A DNA stretch of 64,000 bases from Lachnospiraceae bacterium (GCA_910575275.1 CAJTEE010000002.1:372001-436000); one strand, 5' to 3'. Shown: positions 1 to 9,387, numbered from the stretch's first letter. Translations and numbers: made by a program. Notes: generated by a model from the sequence alone, not told the origin.

Positions 1-2
1 AG

Positions 3-545
3 GAAACCAGCATCGCGGCCATTGACGCGATGAAAGCGATGGGGATCGACGTCTATATGCTGACTGGAGACAATAGAAAGACGGCGGAATACATCGGAAA
101 GCAGGCGCATCTTCCGCATGTGATCGCAGAGGTCCTGCCGAATGAGAAGCTTGGCGTAATTTCCGGCTTGCAGTCCGAGGGAAAAACTGTTATGATGGTA
201 GGAGATGGAATCAACGACGCCCCGGCCCTGATTCAGGCGGATCTGGGCGCGGCGATCGGCTCGGGCAGCGATATTGCGCTGGAATCCGGAGATATGGTGC
301 TCATGAAATCAGATCTGATGGATGTGTGCAGGGCCATCCGGCTCTCGCGGGCGACAATCCGCAACGTAAAGCAGAACCTATTTTGGGCATTCTTTTACAA
401 TTCGCTGGGAATTCCGGTCGCGGCCGGTCTTCTCTATCTGTTCGGAGGGCCGCTTCTCAGTCCAATGATCGGCGGATTCGCCATGTCGCTAAGCTCGGTG
501 TGCGTCGTGAGCAATGCGCTGCGGCTTCGGGGACTTAAGCTGTGA
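3..545 (+). CDS. copA: Copper-translocating P-type ATPase, C-terminal part
   Basis: This is the 3' end of a P1B-type ATPase that pumps copper out across the membrane; about 180 residues are present and the 5' part lies before the window. The open frame runs in from position 3. It keeps the nucleotide-domain TGDN motif, the hinge motif VGDGINDAPAL and two closing membrane helices. The last helix carries MSLSSV, matching the M..SS copper site of Cu(+) exporters. It is followed by a CsoR repressor and a CopZ chaperone, which supports copper rather than zinc or cadmium. The CPC metal motif is outside the window, so the metal is inferred. Confidence 0.93.
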   Translation, partial: ETSIAAIDAMKAMGIDVYMLTGDNRKTAEYIGKQAHLPHVIAEVLPNEKLGVISGLQSEGKTVMMVGDGINDAPALIQADLGAAIGSGSDIALESGDMVLMKSDLMDVCRAIRLSRATIRNVKQNLFWAFFYNSLGIPVAAGLLYLFGGPLLSPMIGGFAMSLSSVCVVSNALRLRGLKL

Positions 546-605
546 TACCGCAGGCCGTGAGTAAAACGGCTGAATGCTTTGACAAACAGGAAGGAGAAAC
601 AGATT

Positions 606-935
606 TTGGAAGAAACGAAGATCGAGACCGCCAAGGAAGCTTCCTCCTGCGGGGAATGCCGCCATAAGCACCGGGAACCGAAGGAGGAGAAGGAACTAAT
701 TAACCGTTTAAACCGTATTGAGGGGCAGGTGCGCGGCCTTCGCTCCATGGTACAGGAGGAGCGCTATTGTCCGGACATCCTGGTTCAGGTCTCGGCTGTG
801 CAGTCGGCGCTCAACGGATTCTGTAAGCTGCTTTTGTCAAACCACATTAAGAGCTGTGTGGTGGAGGACATCAAAAACGGCAACGAGGAGGAAGCGGTTG
901 CCGGGCTTTGCGAGGCAATTAAAAGAATGTTTTAA
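606..935 (+). CDS. csoR: CsoR-family copper-sensing repressor
   Basis: A 109-residue DUF156/CsoR-type helical regulator that would release the copper operon promoter when Cu(I) binds. The family's Cys-His-Cys copper set is visible as C55 (in YCPDI), H80 and C84 (in NHIKSC). A TTG start at 606 is chosen because AAGGAGAA at 591-598 lies 7 bases upstream; a TTG at 579 is in frame but has no ribosome site. The first 25 residues hold an extra Cys/His cluster (CGECRHKH) not needed for the classical site. It sits between the ATPase and copZ, as in copper operons of Firmicutes. Confidence 0.88.
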   Translation: MEETKIETAKEASSCGECRHKHREPKEEKELINRLNRIEGQVRGLRSMVQEERYCPDILVQVSAVQSALNGFCKLLLSNHIKSCVVEDIKNGNEEEAVAGLCEAIKRMF

Positions 936-966
936 AAATCATTTGAAAATCTGAAAGGAGAAAGGT

Positions 967-1152
967 ATGAAGACGTATAAATGCGAGGAAATGATGTGCG
1001 AGGGCTGCGTGGCAAGAATTGACAAGGCGCTGACAGCGGCCTCGATCGGCCATACAGTGGATCTGGCGACGAAGACGGTGACAGTTGAGGGCAAGGAAGC
1101 CGAGGCCGTGGAGATTTTGGATGATCTTGGATTTTCGGCCGTGGAGCAGTAA
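967..1152 (+). CDS. copZ: CopZ-like copper chaperone (HMA domain)
   Basis: A 61-residue single heavy-metal-associated domain that would carry Cu(I) to the ATPase or to CsoR in the cytoplasm. The metal motif is MMCEGC at residues 9-14, followed by an ordinary beta-alpha-beta-beta-alpha-beta pattern. GGAG lies just before the ATG. It is the last gene of the copper operon and is followed at once by an intrinsic terminator. It is a little shorter than the usual 67-70 residues but looks complete. Confidence 0.88.
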   Translation: MKTYKCEEMMCEGCVARIDKALTAASIGHTVDLATKTVTVEGKEAEAVEILDDLGFSAVEQ

Positions 1153-1171
1153 AGAGAGGAATGGAGAAAGT

Positions 1172-1214
1172 AAGAGCAGAATCCTGATTGAAAAGGGATT
1201 TCTGCTCTTTTTTT
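1172..1214 (+). terminator. Intrinsic terminator of the copper operon
   Basis: Inverted repeat with arms based on AAGAGCAGA-ATCC and GGATTTCTGCTCTT, followed directly by a run of seven T. It lies 20 bases after the copZ stop. Confidence 0.85.
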
Positions 1215-1216
1215 AT

Positions 1217-1502
1217 GCAGCGCAGGAGCGTGAAGCGATATACGGTATCGGCATACCAAATCTGTTTTTTGGAAAGAGTCCGAACGGCGCTGCACAGCAG
1301 ACAGGCCGTTGCCAGGGAGATAGATTTCCTGGTGGCGGCCCGTTTTTGTGAAGTAAAAGTGGAAAAGAATTTGATTTTTTGGGATAAAATATCCGCAGGA
1401 TTCCTATAAAAATAGAAAACAAAGAAAGAAAAATCCATGGAAAGCAGGAGGAAGCCGCCCCCCCGGAGCATTTATAATTTGATACAAAGGAGGGAAAATC
1501 AT
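1217..1502. other. Intergenic region between copper operon and catabolic island
   Basis: No supported gene. A weaker hairpin (GCCGTTGCCAGG with CCTGGTGGCGGC, about 1307-1342) is followed by CCCGTTTTTG and could be a second terminator. AT-rich sequence at 1370-1420 could hold the promoter of the downstream cluster, but no -35/-10 pair with standard spacing stands out. Confidence 0.4.
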
Positions 1503-2489
1503 ATGAGTGTACCCAAAATACTTGTCACAAACAGGATCAGCCGCTGCGGCATCGAGAAATTGGAGGAGTGCGGATTTCAACTGGCCTGGTCGGAGTCGAA
1601 CGCGGTTGCGGATGTGAAGACGTTAATCGGGACATGTGACGGAATCATCGCGCGGATGACGCCGATCAGGGAGGAGTTACTTGAGAGCGCCCCCAGTTTA
1701 AAAATCATCGGCATGCACGGTGCAGGTCTGGACGGAATCGACATGAGGCTGGCAACGGAAAAAGGGATCGCCGTTACGCATACGCCGGGAGCGAACGCCA
1801 TATCGGTCGCGGAGAACGTGATGGGTATGATCCTGAATCTGGCCAAAAACGCGATTCAGGCCGATCATGCGCTACGTGTGGAGGGCAGGTTTCACGCCAG
1901 GGACCGGTTTGTCGGGCATGATCTAGCCGGAAAAACGCTTGGAATCGCAGGTCTGGGCCGCATTGGAAGAAAGCTTGCTGGGATAGCTGGCAGCGGCTTT
2001 GAGATGAAGGTGATCGCCTGCGATCCGTATGTTTCGGCAGAGGAGATGAGGAGAATCGGTGCAGGCGTGGAGAAGAAAGACACCATTGAGGAGGTCATGG
2101 CGCAAGCGGATTATGTCTCCTTCCATACGCCGATGACTCCGGATATGGTTGGCTTTGTGAACTATGACCGGCTCCGCCTGATGAAGCCCTCAGCGTATCT
2201 GATTAATGAAATGCGCGGCGCATTGGTCAACGAGGCGGATTTAAAGCGGGCGCTTGAGGAGGGCGTGATCGCGGGGGCGGCGCTTGACGTATTCTCCAAG
2301 GAACCGACACCGTCGGATTTTGCACTCTTTCAGGCGCCGAATCTGATCGCGACGCCGCATATTGGGGCTTCCACGCAGGAGAGCATGGAGAGGACGATTC
2401 TCACGCTGGCGGAGGATTTTAGGAGATTCTTTAACGGGGAGAGACCGGAATTTTTGGCGAATCCGGACTATGACAGACAAAGACGATAA
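1503..2489 (+). CDS. D-2-hydroxyacid dehydrogenase (phosphoglycerate dehydrogenase-like)
   Basis: A 328-residue NAD-dependent D-2-hydroxyacid dehydrogenase. The Rossmann motif GIAGLGRIG is at residues 147-155, and the family's catalytic Arg, Glu and His are R238 (NEMRG), E267 (KEP) and H286 (TPHIGAST). It lacks the C-terminal ACT domain of long SerA enzymes. The ATG at 1503 follows AAGGAGGG at 1487-1494; upstream in-frame codons are ignored. It opens a run of genes with an aminotransferase and a TRAP transporter, so it probably interconverts a 2-keto acid and a 2-hydroxy acid from an imported substrate instead of making serine. The substrate is not known. Confidence 0.85.
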   Translation: MSVPKILVTNRISRCGIEKLEECGFQLAWSESNAVADVKTLIGTCDGIIARMTPIREELLESAPSLKIIGMHGAGLDGIDMRLATEKGIAVTHTPGANAISVAENVMGMILNLAKNAIQADHALRVEGRFHARDRFVGHDLAGKTLGIAGLGRIGRKLAGIAGSGFEMKVIACDPYVSAEEMRRIGAGVEKKDTIEEVMAQADYVSFHTPMTPDMVGFVNYDRLRLMKPSAYLINEMRGALVNEADLKRALEEGVIAGAALDVFSKEPTPSDFALFQAPNLIATPHIGASTQESMERTILTLAEDFRRFFNGERPEFLANPDYDRQRR

Positions 2490-2507
2490 AAAGGAGGCGA
2501 AAGAAAC

Positions 2508-3707
2508 ATGTTTGACAGCAGCACATTATTTTCCAACGCGTTTTCAGGACTTAAGGGAAATATTATCCGGGAATTATATAAATATACCTCCCAGCCGAGC
2601 TTTATCTCATTTGCGGGAGGAAATCCCTCTCCGGAGACCTTTCCGAACGAGGAGCTGGCAGAGATTGCTTTCAAGGTTTTAAAGGAAAACAGCGTCGCCT
2701 GCCTGCAGTACGGCGTCAGCAACGGCATTCTCCCGCTGCGGGAGTATATTGCGGAGCAGATGACAGCGGAGGGAGTCCCCACAGAGGTGGAAAATGTAGT
2801 CATTACCAGCGGCTCTCAGCAGAGCATGGATCTTTTGAGTCGAGCCGTTTTGAATCCCGGAGACCGCGTCCTGGTGGAGAGCCCGACCTATGTGGCGGCT
2901 TTGAAGATTTTCAGTATTTACGGGGCCAGGGTCGAGGCGGTCGCCTCCGATGACGAGGGACTCATCCCGGAGGCGCTGCAGGAGAAGCTTGAGGAGGGAC
3001 CGGTTAAGCTTTTGTATCTGATTCCCAATTTTCAGAATCCGACCGGCATCACACTGCCGTGGGAACGCCGGAAACAAATCATGGAAATTGTGAAAAATCA
3101 CAATGTCCTTGTGATTGAGGATGATCCCTACGGGAAGCTTCGTTATAGTGGAGAACCGGTTCCGCATATGAAGACATTGGATACGGAGGGGCAGATCGCA
3201 TATTTCGGCTCCTTCTCTAAGATCATTGCCCCGGGGCTCCGCGTGGCCTATGTGGTCTGCCAGGAGGCCATCGCGCAGAAGCTGGTGTTAGGAAAGCAGA
3301 ATAACGATATGCATACGCCGAACCTGACGCAGTTCATCGTCAACGAGTTCTGCAGACGCGGACGGCTTGCGCCGCATATCGAAGACTGCTGCTGTGTTTA
3401 TAAAAAGAAGCGGGATACGATGCTGTCCCTTTTAAACGAACACTTCCCGAAGGAAATATATTGGACGAAGCCGGACGGCGGACTGTTTTTATGGTCGAAG
3501 CTTCCAGAGGGGTATTCCTCGATGAAGCTTCTGGAATACGCGATTCCAGCTAAGGTAGCCTATGTGCCCGGCGACAGCTTTTTCGCCGACGAGAGCGGTG
3601 TGAACACCATGCGGCTGAATTTCTCCAACGCCTCTGAGGCGGATATGGAGAAAGGGCTTCGGTTGCTGGGAGAACAGATCGGACGGTATTTACAAGTTAA
3701 AAAATAG
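2508..3707 (+). CDS. PLP-dependent aminotransferase, class I/II (LysN/MocR-domain type)
   Basis: A 399-residue fold-type I aminotransferase of the 2-aminoadipate/aromatic aminotransferase group. The NPTG motif is at residues 177-180, the cofactor Asp lies in EDDPYG at 204-209 and the Schiff-base lysine is K238 in SFSKIIAPGLR. There is no N-terminal GntR DNA-binding domain, so it acts as a free enzyme. It begins 18 bases after the dehydrogenase and has a GGAGG site. Together they could convert an amino acid to a 2-keto acid and then to a 2-hydroxy acid. Amino acid specificity cannot be read from sequence. Confidence 0.85.
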   Translation: MFDSSTLFSNAFSGLKGNIIRELYKYTSQPSFISFAGGNPSPETFPNEELAEIAFKVLKENSVACLQYGVSNGILPLREYIAEQMTAEGVPTEVENVVITSGSQQSMDLLSRAVLNPGDRVLVESPTYVAALKIFSIYGARVEAVASDDEGLIPEALQEKLEEGPVKLLYLIPNFQNPTGITLPWERRKQIMEIVKNHNVLVIEDDPYGKLRYSGEPVPHMKTLDTEGQIAYFGSFSKIIAPGLRVAYVVCQEAIAQKLVLGKQNNDMHTPNLTQFIVNEFCRRGRLAPHIEDCCCVYKKKRDTMLSLLNEHFPKEIYWTKPDGGLFLWSKLPEGYSSMKLLEYAIPAKVAYVPGDSFFADESGVNTMRLNFSNASEADMEKGLRLLGEQIGRYLQVKK

Positions 3708-3722
3708 AGGGAGGAAACAAAA

Positions 3723-4817
3723 ATGAAAAAAATGTTTAGAAAAAATTTAACGCTTGTATTGGGAATCTTCATGGCATTAGGCCTGACGGCATGCGGTACA
3801 AAGGAGGCGCCCCAGGAGACGGCGACCGCTGCCCCGGCCACGTCGGCTGCGGCAGAGAGCAACACTGAGGAGGATTATCTGGATACACTTACACCGCCGT
3901 CTTCCAAGCGGGCCCTGTGTGTGGGAACAGGATCTTCAAGCGGCGCATGGTATATCATCGGCGGCGGAATGGCCAATGCCGTCAATCTGAATTCCGGCTG
4001 GTTTACCGTTACGAATGAAGCTGCTTCCGGCGGCGGAGAAAATCTGCGCAACCTGGAGGAGGGAAATGTAGACATCATCATGCTGAACTGTGATATGGGC
4101 TATTATTATTATACATCCACCGATTCCTACACCGGAGCCGGGAGCGACAGCCTCCGCAGTATGATCGCGCTGCCCTCCTCGGCCATGCATATTGTTGTCA
4201 AGGCAGGATCCAAAATCACGAGTATCGCAGATTTGAAGGGAAAGAACGTCGCCGTTGGCACAGCCGGGAGCGGCTATGAGTCGTTTGCAAGCAAAGTGAT
4301 TGCCAGTGCCGGCATGAGCTACGACGACATGAAGGTTCAGATGATCAATCCGTCCCAGATGGCGGATGCTATGAAAAACGGACAGATCGACGCCTTTTTC
4401 TATCCGGTTCAGGCGCCGGGCAGCGCCATCACAGAGCTGGCCTTAAGCGCAGATATAGAAATTATGAACCTTCCCTCCGACTTTACGGAGAAGTTCTTAA
4501 ACGAGCACGTCGGATACGTTACTTATACAATTCCGGCCGGAACCTACAAAGGGCAGGATTCGGATATTTCCACGCTCGCCACCGGCCAGTTTATTGCTAC
4601 GGACCGCGAAAATTTTTCGGAGGATGAACTATATGTTCTGATGCGCGATATTTTTGACAATCGGGAGGAATGGGTCGTTTCCCACAATACCTGTACAGAA
4701 ATCACAGATACCAATATCGGCAGTCTGATTGTCCCGCTGCATGCCGGAGCCGTGAAATTTTACAGAGAACGCGGAGTGGAAATTCCGGAAGATTTGATTC
4801 CGCCGGAGGCAAAGTAA
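3723..4817 (+). CDS. TAXI-family TRAP transporter solute-binding lipoprotein
   Basis: A 364-residue extracytoplasmic binding protein of the TAXI class. The N-terminus is a lipoprotein signal with lipobox LTAC and lipidated C24, followed by a Thr/Ala/Glu-rich linker. The mature part begins with the typical GTGSSSGAWYIIGGGMANAVN segment (split here as GTGSSSGAWY and IIGGGMA) and has AVGTAGSGYE near the middle. It lies directly before its fused membrane partner. TAXI systems import organic acids such as dicarboxylates or glutamate using an ion gradient; the ligand here is unknown. Confidence 0.92.
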   Translation: MKKMFRKNLTLVLGIFMALGLTACGTKEAPQETATAAPATSAAAESNTEEDYLDTLTPPSSKRALCVGTGSSSGAWYIIGGGMANAVNLNSGWFTVTNEAASGGGENLRNLEEGNVDIIMLNCDMGYYYYTSTDSYTGAGSDSLRSMIALPSSAMHIVVKAGSKITSIADLKGKNVAVGTAGSGYESFASKVIASAGMSYDDMKVQMINPSQMADAMKNGQIDAFFYPVQAPGSAITELALSADIEIMNLPSDFTEKFLNEHVGYVTYTIPAGTYKGQDSDISTLATGQFIATDRENFSEDELYVLMRDIFDNREEWVVSHNTCTEITDTNIGSLIVPLHAGAVKFYRERGVEIPEDLIPPEAK

Positions 4818-4852
4818 TCTTATGGGCCAGGTTTTAAGGAAGGAGTGATACC

Positions 4853-6736
4853 ATGCATACAGGCTGTCTAATCGACAGGCCAAACTACAAGCGGATAGCC
4901 ATTGCGCTGTCGATCTCCATGGGGATATTCCAGCTCATGGTAGCGGGGTATGGATTTTTGGTCACCAATATGCGCTGTGCAGTTCATTTGACGTTTGCAA
5001 TGACCCTGATCGGGATTCTAAAACCTGTACGGTTCAAAAATCCAGTATTAACCGATGGCTATAATCTTGCCTTTACTTTAACTGCGGCCGGCTGCGGTCT
5101 GTTTCTCACCTATGAGACAAGAGCAGCATACGCCCTGACCTATACGCTGAACGGACCGTCGCAGGCGGATGTGGTCGTGGGGACAGTGATTCTGATCCTG
5201 GTGCTTTTGTGCGCACGCCGCACAACCGGCAACGCACTGCCTGTAATCTGTCTGATTTTTCTCTTATATGCGGCCTTCGGCCAGAACCTTCCGGGGCTTT
5301 TAACTCATAAAAGATATACCTGGCGCAGCATCATTGACGTTGTTGTATTTACCAGCGAGGGGCTGTACGGACAACCGCTCAGCATTTCCTCCTCCTATGT
5401 CGCCTCTTTTGTCATGTTCGGCGCATTTTTGGCGATTACGGGAGCAGGGCAGTGGTTTATCGACATGGCCTATTCCCTGACAGGAAGATTCCGCAGCGGG
5501 CCGGCCATGACGGCCGTCGTTTCCTCGGCCGCGATGGGGACGATCTCCGGCACGGGAGTGGCGAATGTCGTAACGACCGGTGCGTTTACGATTCCGCTAA
5601 TGAGGGCCTGCGGGTACTCGCCGAAACTTGCCGGAGCCGTAGAGGCGACTGCCTCTACGGGAGGGCAGATCATGCCGCCTGTCATGGGGGCTGGAGCGTT
5701 CATTTTGGCCGAGATGATCGGTATTTCCTACGGCGAGGTGGCGGTTGCCGCCGTGCTGCCTGCGCTTGTATACTTCCTGGCCGCCGCCTTTCAGGTGGAT
5801 TTTGAGGCGGGACGTCTGGGAATGAAAGGACTTTCTACGGATCGGCTTCCTCCAAAATGGAAGACCTTTCAGGAGGGCTGGCTGTTTTTGATCCCGATCG
5901 CCATACTTGTCTGGGCGTTGTGTATCATGAGCTATTCGGCTAATTATTCCGCGCTCTATGCGATTGCAACGATTTTGGTGGTCGGCTTCATATTTGGCAC
6001 AAAGGGAGAGCGGCTTACTGTCAAGAAGGTGCTGCAGGCTTTGGAGAACGGCGCAAAGGACATGCTCTCGGTCGCCATGGCCTGCGCAGTAGCGGGTTTG
6101 ATGATTGGTGTGCTTACAAAAACGGGCCTGGGCCTTAAGTTTACGGCTTTGCTTCTTGGTGCTTCCGGCGGGCTGAAGCTGCCTACTATGATTCTGACTA
6201 TGCTGTGTTGTGTTTTCCTGGGTATGGGGCTTCCGACTACGGCAGCATTCATTATTACTGCAACCCTGTGTGCACCTGCGTTGATCCAGCTGGGAATTAC
6301 TTCTCTGGGCGCATATATGTTTGTATTTTATTATGCCTGCCTGTCTGCCATCACGCCGCCTGTGGCGCTGGCGGCGTTTGCGGCGGCGGGCTTATCCGGC
6401 GCAAAGCCGATGGAAACCGGATTCTGCGCCACAAGGCTGGGGCTGGCAGGCTTTTTGATTCCCTATTTCTTTTGCTTTACCCCGGCCATGCTGATGCAAG
6501 GGACTACGGTGGAGATCCTTCGTGTATGTGTGACCTCTCTGGTGGGAATCTATTTTTTGGCGGGCGGACTGGAGGGCTATATGTATCGGAGCCTGCACGC
6601 GGTGGAACGAGCCCTGCTGATCATTGGGGCGCTGCTTCTGGTTGACGGAGGCGTGATTACGGATTTTATGGGAATTGCGATGGGCGGTTCGATAATTGCC
6701 CTGCAGCTTTTGCCGCAGAATAAAAGGAAGGAATGA
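4853..6736 (+). CDS. TRAP transporter permease, fused 4TM/12TM (TAXI-associated)
   Basis: A 627-residue polytopic membrane protein that joins the small (DctQ-like) and large (DctM-like) TRAP subunits in one chain, the normal form paired with TAXI binding proteins. The DctM part shows STGGQIMPPVMGAGAFI and GMGLPTTAAFI, two family-typical loops. The start follows AAGGAGTG. It is 35 bases after the binding-protein gene and just before the acyl-CoA chemistry genes, so it probably brings in the substrate of the island using a Na+ or proton gradient. Confidence 0.92.
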   Translation: MHTGCLIDRPNYKRIAIALSISMGIFQLMVAGYGFLVTNMRCAVHLTFAMTLIGILKPVRFKNPVLTDGYNLAFTLTAAGCGLFLTYETRAAYALTYTLNGPSQADVVVGTVILILVLLCARRTTGNALPVICLIFLLYAAFGQNLPGLLTHKRYTWRSIIDVVVFTSEGLYGQPLSISSSYVASFVMFGAFLAITGAGQWFIDMAYSLTGRFRSGPAMTAVVSSAAMGTISGTGVANVVTTGAFTIPLMRACGYSPKLAGAVEATASTGGQIMPPVMGAGAFILAEMIGISYGEVAVAAVLPALVYFLAAAFQVDFEAGRLGMKGLSTDRLPPKWKTFQEGWLFLIPIAILVWALCIMSYSANYSALYAIATILVVGFIFGTKGERLTVKKVLQALENGAKDMLSVAMACAVAGLMIGVLTKTGLGLKFTALLLGASGGLKLPTMILTMLCCVFLGMGLPTTAAFIITATLCAPALIQLGITSLGAYMFVFYYACLSAITPPVALAAFAAAGLSGAKPMETGFCATRLGLAGFLIPYFFCFTPAMLMQGTTVEILRVCVTSLVGIYFLAGGLEGYMYRSLHAVERALLIIGALLLVDGGVITDFMGIAMGGSIIALQLLPQNKRKE

Positions 6737-6752
6737 AGGAGGAAAGTTTGAA

Positions 6753-8189
6753 ATGAAACAGGGCATTCAGGCAATAGGGGCATATCTCCCCTATCACTAC
6801 TTAACAAGAGCCGCTCTTTCAAAGGCCTGGGGTGGAAAGGGCGGAAAAGGGGAAAAGAGCGTCTGTGGCGCGGATGAGGACAGCGTGACGATGGCCGTAG
6901 AGGCGGCCATGGGCTGCTTTCGGTTCATCCCCAGAGACCGGGTGGACGGACTGTATTTTGCCTCCACGACTGGGCCGTACGCGGAGAAGTCCCACAGCTC
7001 CCTTTTAGCGGTCGCGTGTGATCTGCGGGATGATAAGGTTTTCACGGCGGATGTCATGACGACGACAAGAGCAGGTACCTCGGCGTTAAAGCTAGCTCTG
7101 GACGGAGTGGCGGCGCAGCCGGTAGGAAATATCCTTGTGACGGCCGCCGACATGCGGAACGGCTATCCCAAATCCGCTCAGGAGACCGGCTTCGGCGACG
7201 GAGCGGCGGCGGTCATCGTGGGCACGGGAGAGGAACTTTTGGCAGAGATTGATTTCTTTACTTCCGTCAACGAGGAAATCAACGATTATTGGAGAAACGC
7301 AGGCGGTTCTTATACGCTTCACGCGGAGGGGCGTTTCTGTGATACGGAGGGGTATCTCCGGGAAATGAAGCTTGTCCTAGATAAGCTTTTCAAAGAAACA
7401 AATTCGCAGATCACGGATTATCAGAAGGTAGTCCTGACAGCGCAGAACTCGAAGCTGCAGGGGAAGCTCGCCGCGAAATTCGGCGTCACGCCTGAACAGC
7501 TTGTGGACACGCTGCTTTTAAATGTGGGAGATACAGGAGCGGCGCAGGGACTTCTGGGCGTTGTACAGGCGCTTGAAACTGCGAAAGCCGGAGACCGGAT
7601 TCTGGTAGCGGATTACGGAAACGGAGCGAATGCATTTACGATGACGGTTACAGAGCAGATCGAACGGCTTGCGGACCGCAGCCAGATAGGGCGGTATCTG
7701 GAAACGCGGGAGGAGCTGGATTCCTATGTGCGCTTCCTTTCGTGGCGGGAGATCGCTTCCGCGGAGCCCGGCGCGCCCTTCAAGCTCCCGGCCTCCACCT
7801 CCCAGACCTGGCGGGAGCAGAATATCAATCTGCGACTCCATGGCAGCGTGTGCAGAAAGTGTGGAGCGGCTTCCTACCCAATTTCGCGAGTCTGCGATGT
7901 CTGCGGCTCGCTGGACGAGTACGAGGAGGTCGGCTATTCCGACCAGATCTGTAAGCTCTATACATATTCTATTGATCAGTACGCGGGCCGGAGCGACGCT
8001 CCTCTCATTATCCAGGCGATCGCCGAGGCTAAGGACGGAAATCATCTCTATACCGTCATGACTGATTTTAAGAAGGATGAGATAAAGACGGGAATGGACG
8101 TGGAGTTCACCTTCCGGAAAATGCATAATTTGGGCGACTTTCCGAATTATTTCTGGAAAATGCGTCCTCTGAGAAGGGAGAGTGTATAA
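6753..8189 (+). CDS. HMG-CoA synthase-like protein fused to a DUF35 Zn-ribbon/OB domain
   Basis: A 478-residue fusion. Residues 1 to about 330 resemble a thiolase-fold HMG-CoA synthase/KAS III; residues 367-385 form a rubredoxin-like Zn ribbon (CRKC...CDVC) followed by an OB fold, the DUF35 module that partners thiolases. In HMG-CoA synthases a catalytic Cys sits in a motif like NAC.GGT; the matching stretch here is TTTRAGTS (103-110), with T105 where the Cys should be. So canonical Claisen chemistry may be lost or changed. The ATG at 6753 follows GAAGGAGG; it ends 1 base before the thiolase start, suggesting a thiolase/HMGCS/DUF35 complex as known in archaea. Confidence 0.8.
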   Translation: MKQGIQAIGAYLPYHYLTRAALSKAWGGKGGKGEKSVCGADEDSVTMAVEAAMGCFRFIPRDRVDGLYFASTTGPYAEKSHSSLLAVACDLRDDKVFTADVMTTTRAGTSALKLALDGVAAQPVGNILVTAADMRNGYPKSAQETGFGDGAAAVIVGTGEELLAEIDFFTSVNEEINDYWRNAGGSYTLHAEGRFCDTEGYLREMKLVLDKLFKETNSQITDYQKVVLTAQNSKLQGKLAAKFGVTPEQLVDTLLLNVGDTGAAQGLLGVVQALETAKAGDRILVADYGNGANAFTMTVTEQIERLADRSQIGRYLETREELDSYVRFLSWREIASAEPGAPFKLPASTSQTWREQNINLRLHGSVCRKCGAASYPISRVCDVCGSLDEYEEVGYSDQICKLYTYSIDQYAGRSDAPLIIQAIAEAKDGNHLYTVMTDFKKDEIKTGMDVEFTFRKMHNLGDFPNYFWKMRPLRRESV

Positions 8190-8190
8190 A

Positions 8191-9387
8191 ATGTATTTCA
8201 AAAACGGATATAAGGACGATGTTGCGATCATCGGAATGGGCTGCACCAAATTCGGAGAGCGCTGGGACACCGGCCTGGAGGATCTAATCATTGAGGCCGC
8301 TTTCGAGGCGTTTCAGGATGCGGGCATCGGCCCGAAGGACATCGAGGTCTGCTATTTTGCCAACACCAACGCTCCGAACAACTGCTCGGGAACGCCGGTG
8401 GCCGATGCGCTCAAGATGCATGGAATCCCGATCACAAGAAATGAAAACTGGTGTACGGCCGGTCACGTTGCTCTGATCAACGCGGTTCTCGCGGTCAAGA
8501 GCGGCATGTGCGACATCGCCATGGCGATCGGAGCGGAAAAGTTAAAGGACAAGGGTTTCGGAGGCCTTGGAGTAGGGCGCGGCCTAAATCCGGTGCGGGA
8601 GACCAGACGGGACGCCCCCGGCTCCTTTGCCCTGATCGCGGAGGCGTATTTTAAGAAATATGGCCTGACCTATGAGCAGGGGAAAACCATGTTAGCCAAG
8701 ATCGACGTTAAGAACCATTATAACGGCTCCTTGAGTCCAAAGGCACATTTTCACAATGTAATCACGGTGGAACAGGCCGTGAATGCGCCTTTAATCGCGT
8801 CCCCGCTGGGTTTATATGACTGCTGTGGGACAAGCGACGGCGGGGCGGCCGCGATTGTATGCAGGGCGGACATTGCGAAAAAATTTCGTACTGACCCGAT
8901 CTATGTAAAGGGCTTCGGCTGCGCGACAGACAGTATGACGCCGCATTACCGCAGCCGGAATTTTGACTGGACGAGCTTTGAGGCCCTGCGAAGCTGTGCG
9001 AAGATGGCGTATGAGATGGCCGGAATCAAGAATCCCAGAGAGGAGCTCGACCTGGCGGAGGTACACGACTGCTTTTCCATCACCGAGATGTGCATCTATG
9101 AGGATTTCGGCTTCTGTGAGCGGGGAACGGCCTGGCAGAACGTGGAGGAGGGGTTTTTCGAGAGAACAGGCGGTCTTCCGGTCAATGTGGACGGTGGGCT
9201 TAAGTGCTTCGGTCACCCGGTAGGGGCCAGCGGGATTCGCATGACCTATGAGATCTATAAGCAGCTTCAATATAAAGTGGACAATCCGAAGCGGCAGCTT
9301 CAGGACGTACATATGGGACTGTCCCAGACTTTCGGCGGACCGCCGCAGATCGCGTCCTGCGTGATCTTGGGAAATGAAGATAGGTAA
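8191..9387 (+). CDS. Thiolase-family acyltransferase (SCP-x/acetyl-CoA acetyltransferase type)
   Basis: A 398-residue thiolase. The nucleophilic Cys lies in ENWCTAGH (C88), HDCFSITE supplies the usual active-site histidine loop and LKCFGHPVGASG is the C-terminal catalytic block. The C-terminal second Cys of degradative thiolases is not obvious, as in SCP-x/Ltp-type members. The ATG at 8191 is preferred over GTG at 8182, which is too close to GAGAAGGGAGAG. Tight coupling to the HMGCS/DUF35 gene suggests a stable complex doing condensation or retro-aldol/thiolytic cleavage of a CoA thioester. Confidence 0.87.
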   Translation: MYFKNGYKDDVAIIGMGCTKFGERWDTGLEDLIIEAAFEAFQDAGIGPKDIEVCYFANTNAPNNCSGTPVADALKMHGIPITRNENWCTAGHVALINAVLAVKSGMCDIAMAIGAEKLKDKGFGGLGVGRGLNPVRETRRDAPGSFALIAEAYFKKYGLTYEQGKTMLAKIDVKNHYNGSLSPKAHFHNVITVEQAVNAPLIASPLGLYDCCGTSDGGAAAIVCRADIAKKFRTDPIYVKGFGCATDSMTPHYRSRNFDWTSFEALRSCAKMAYEMAGIKNPREELDLAEVHDCFSITEMCIYEDFGFCERGTAWQNVEEGFFERTGGLPVNVDGGLKCFGHPVGASGIRMTYEIYKQLQYKVDNPKRQLQDVHMGLSQTFGGPPQIASCVILGNEDR

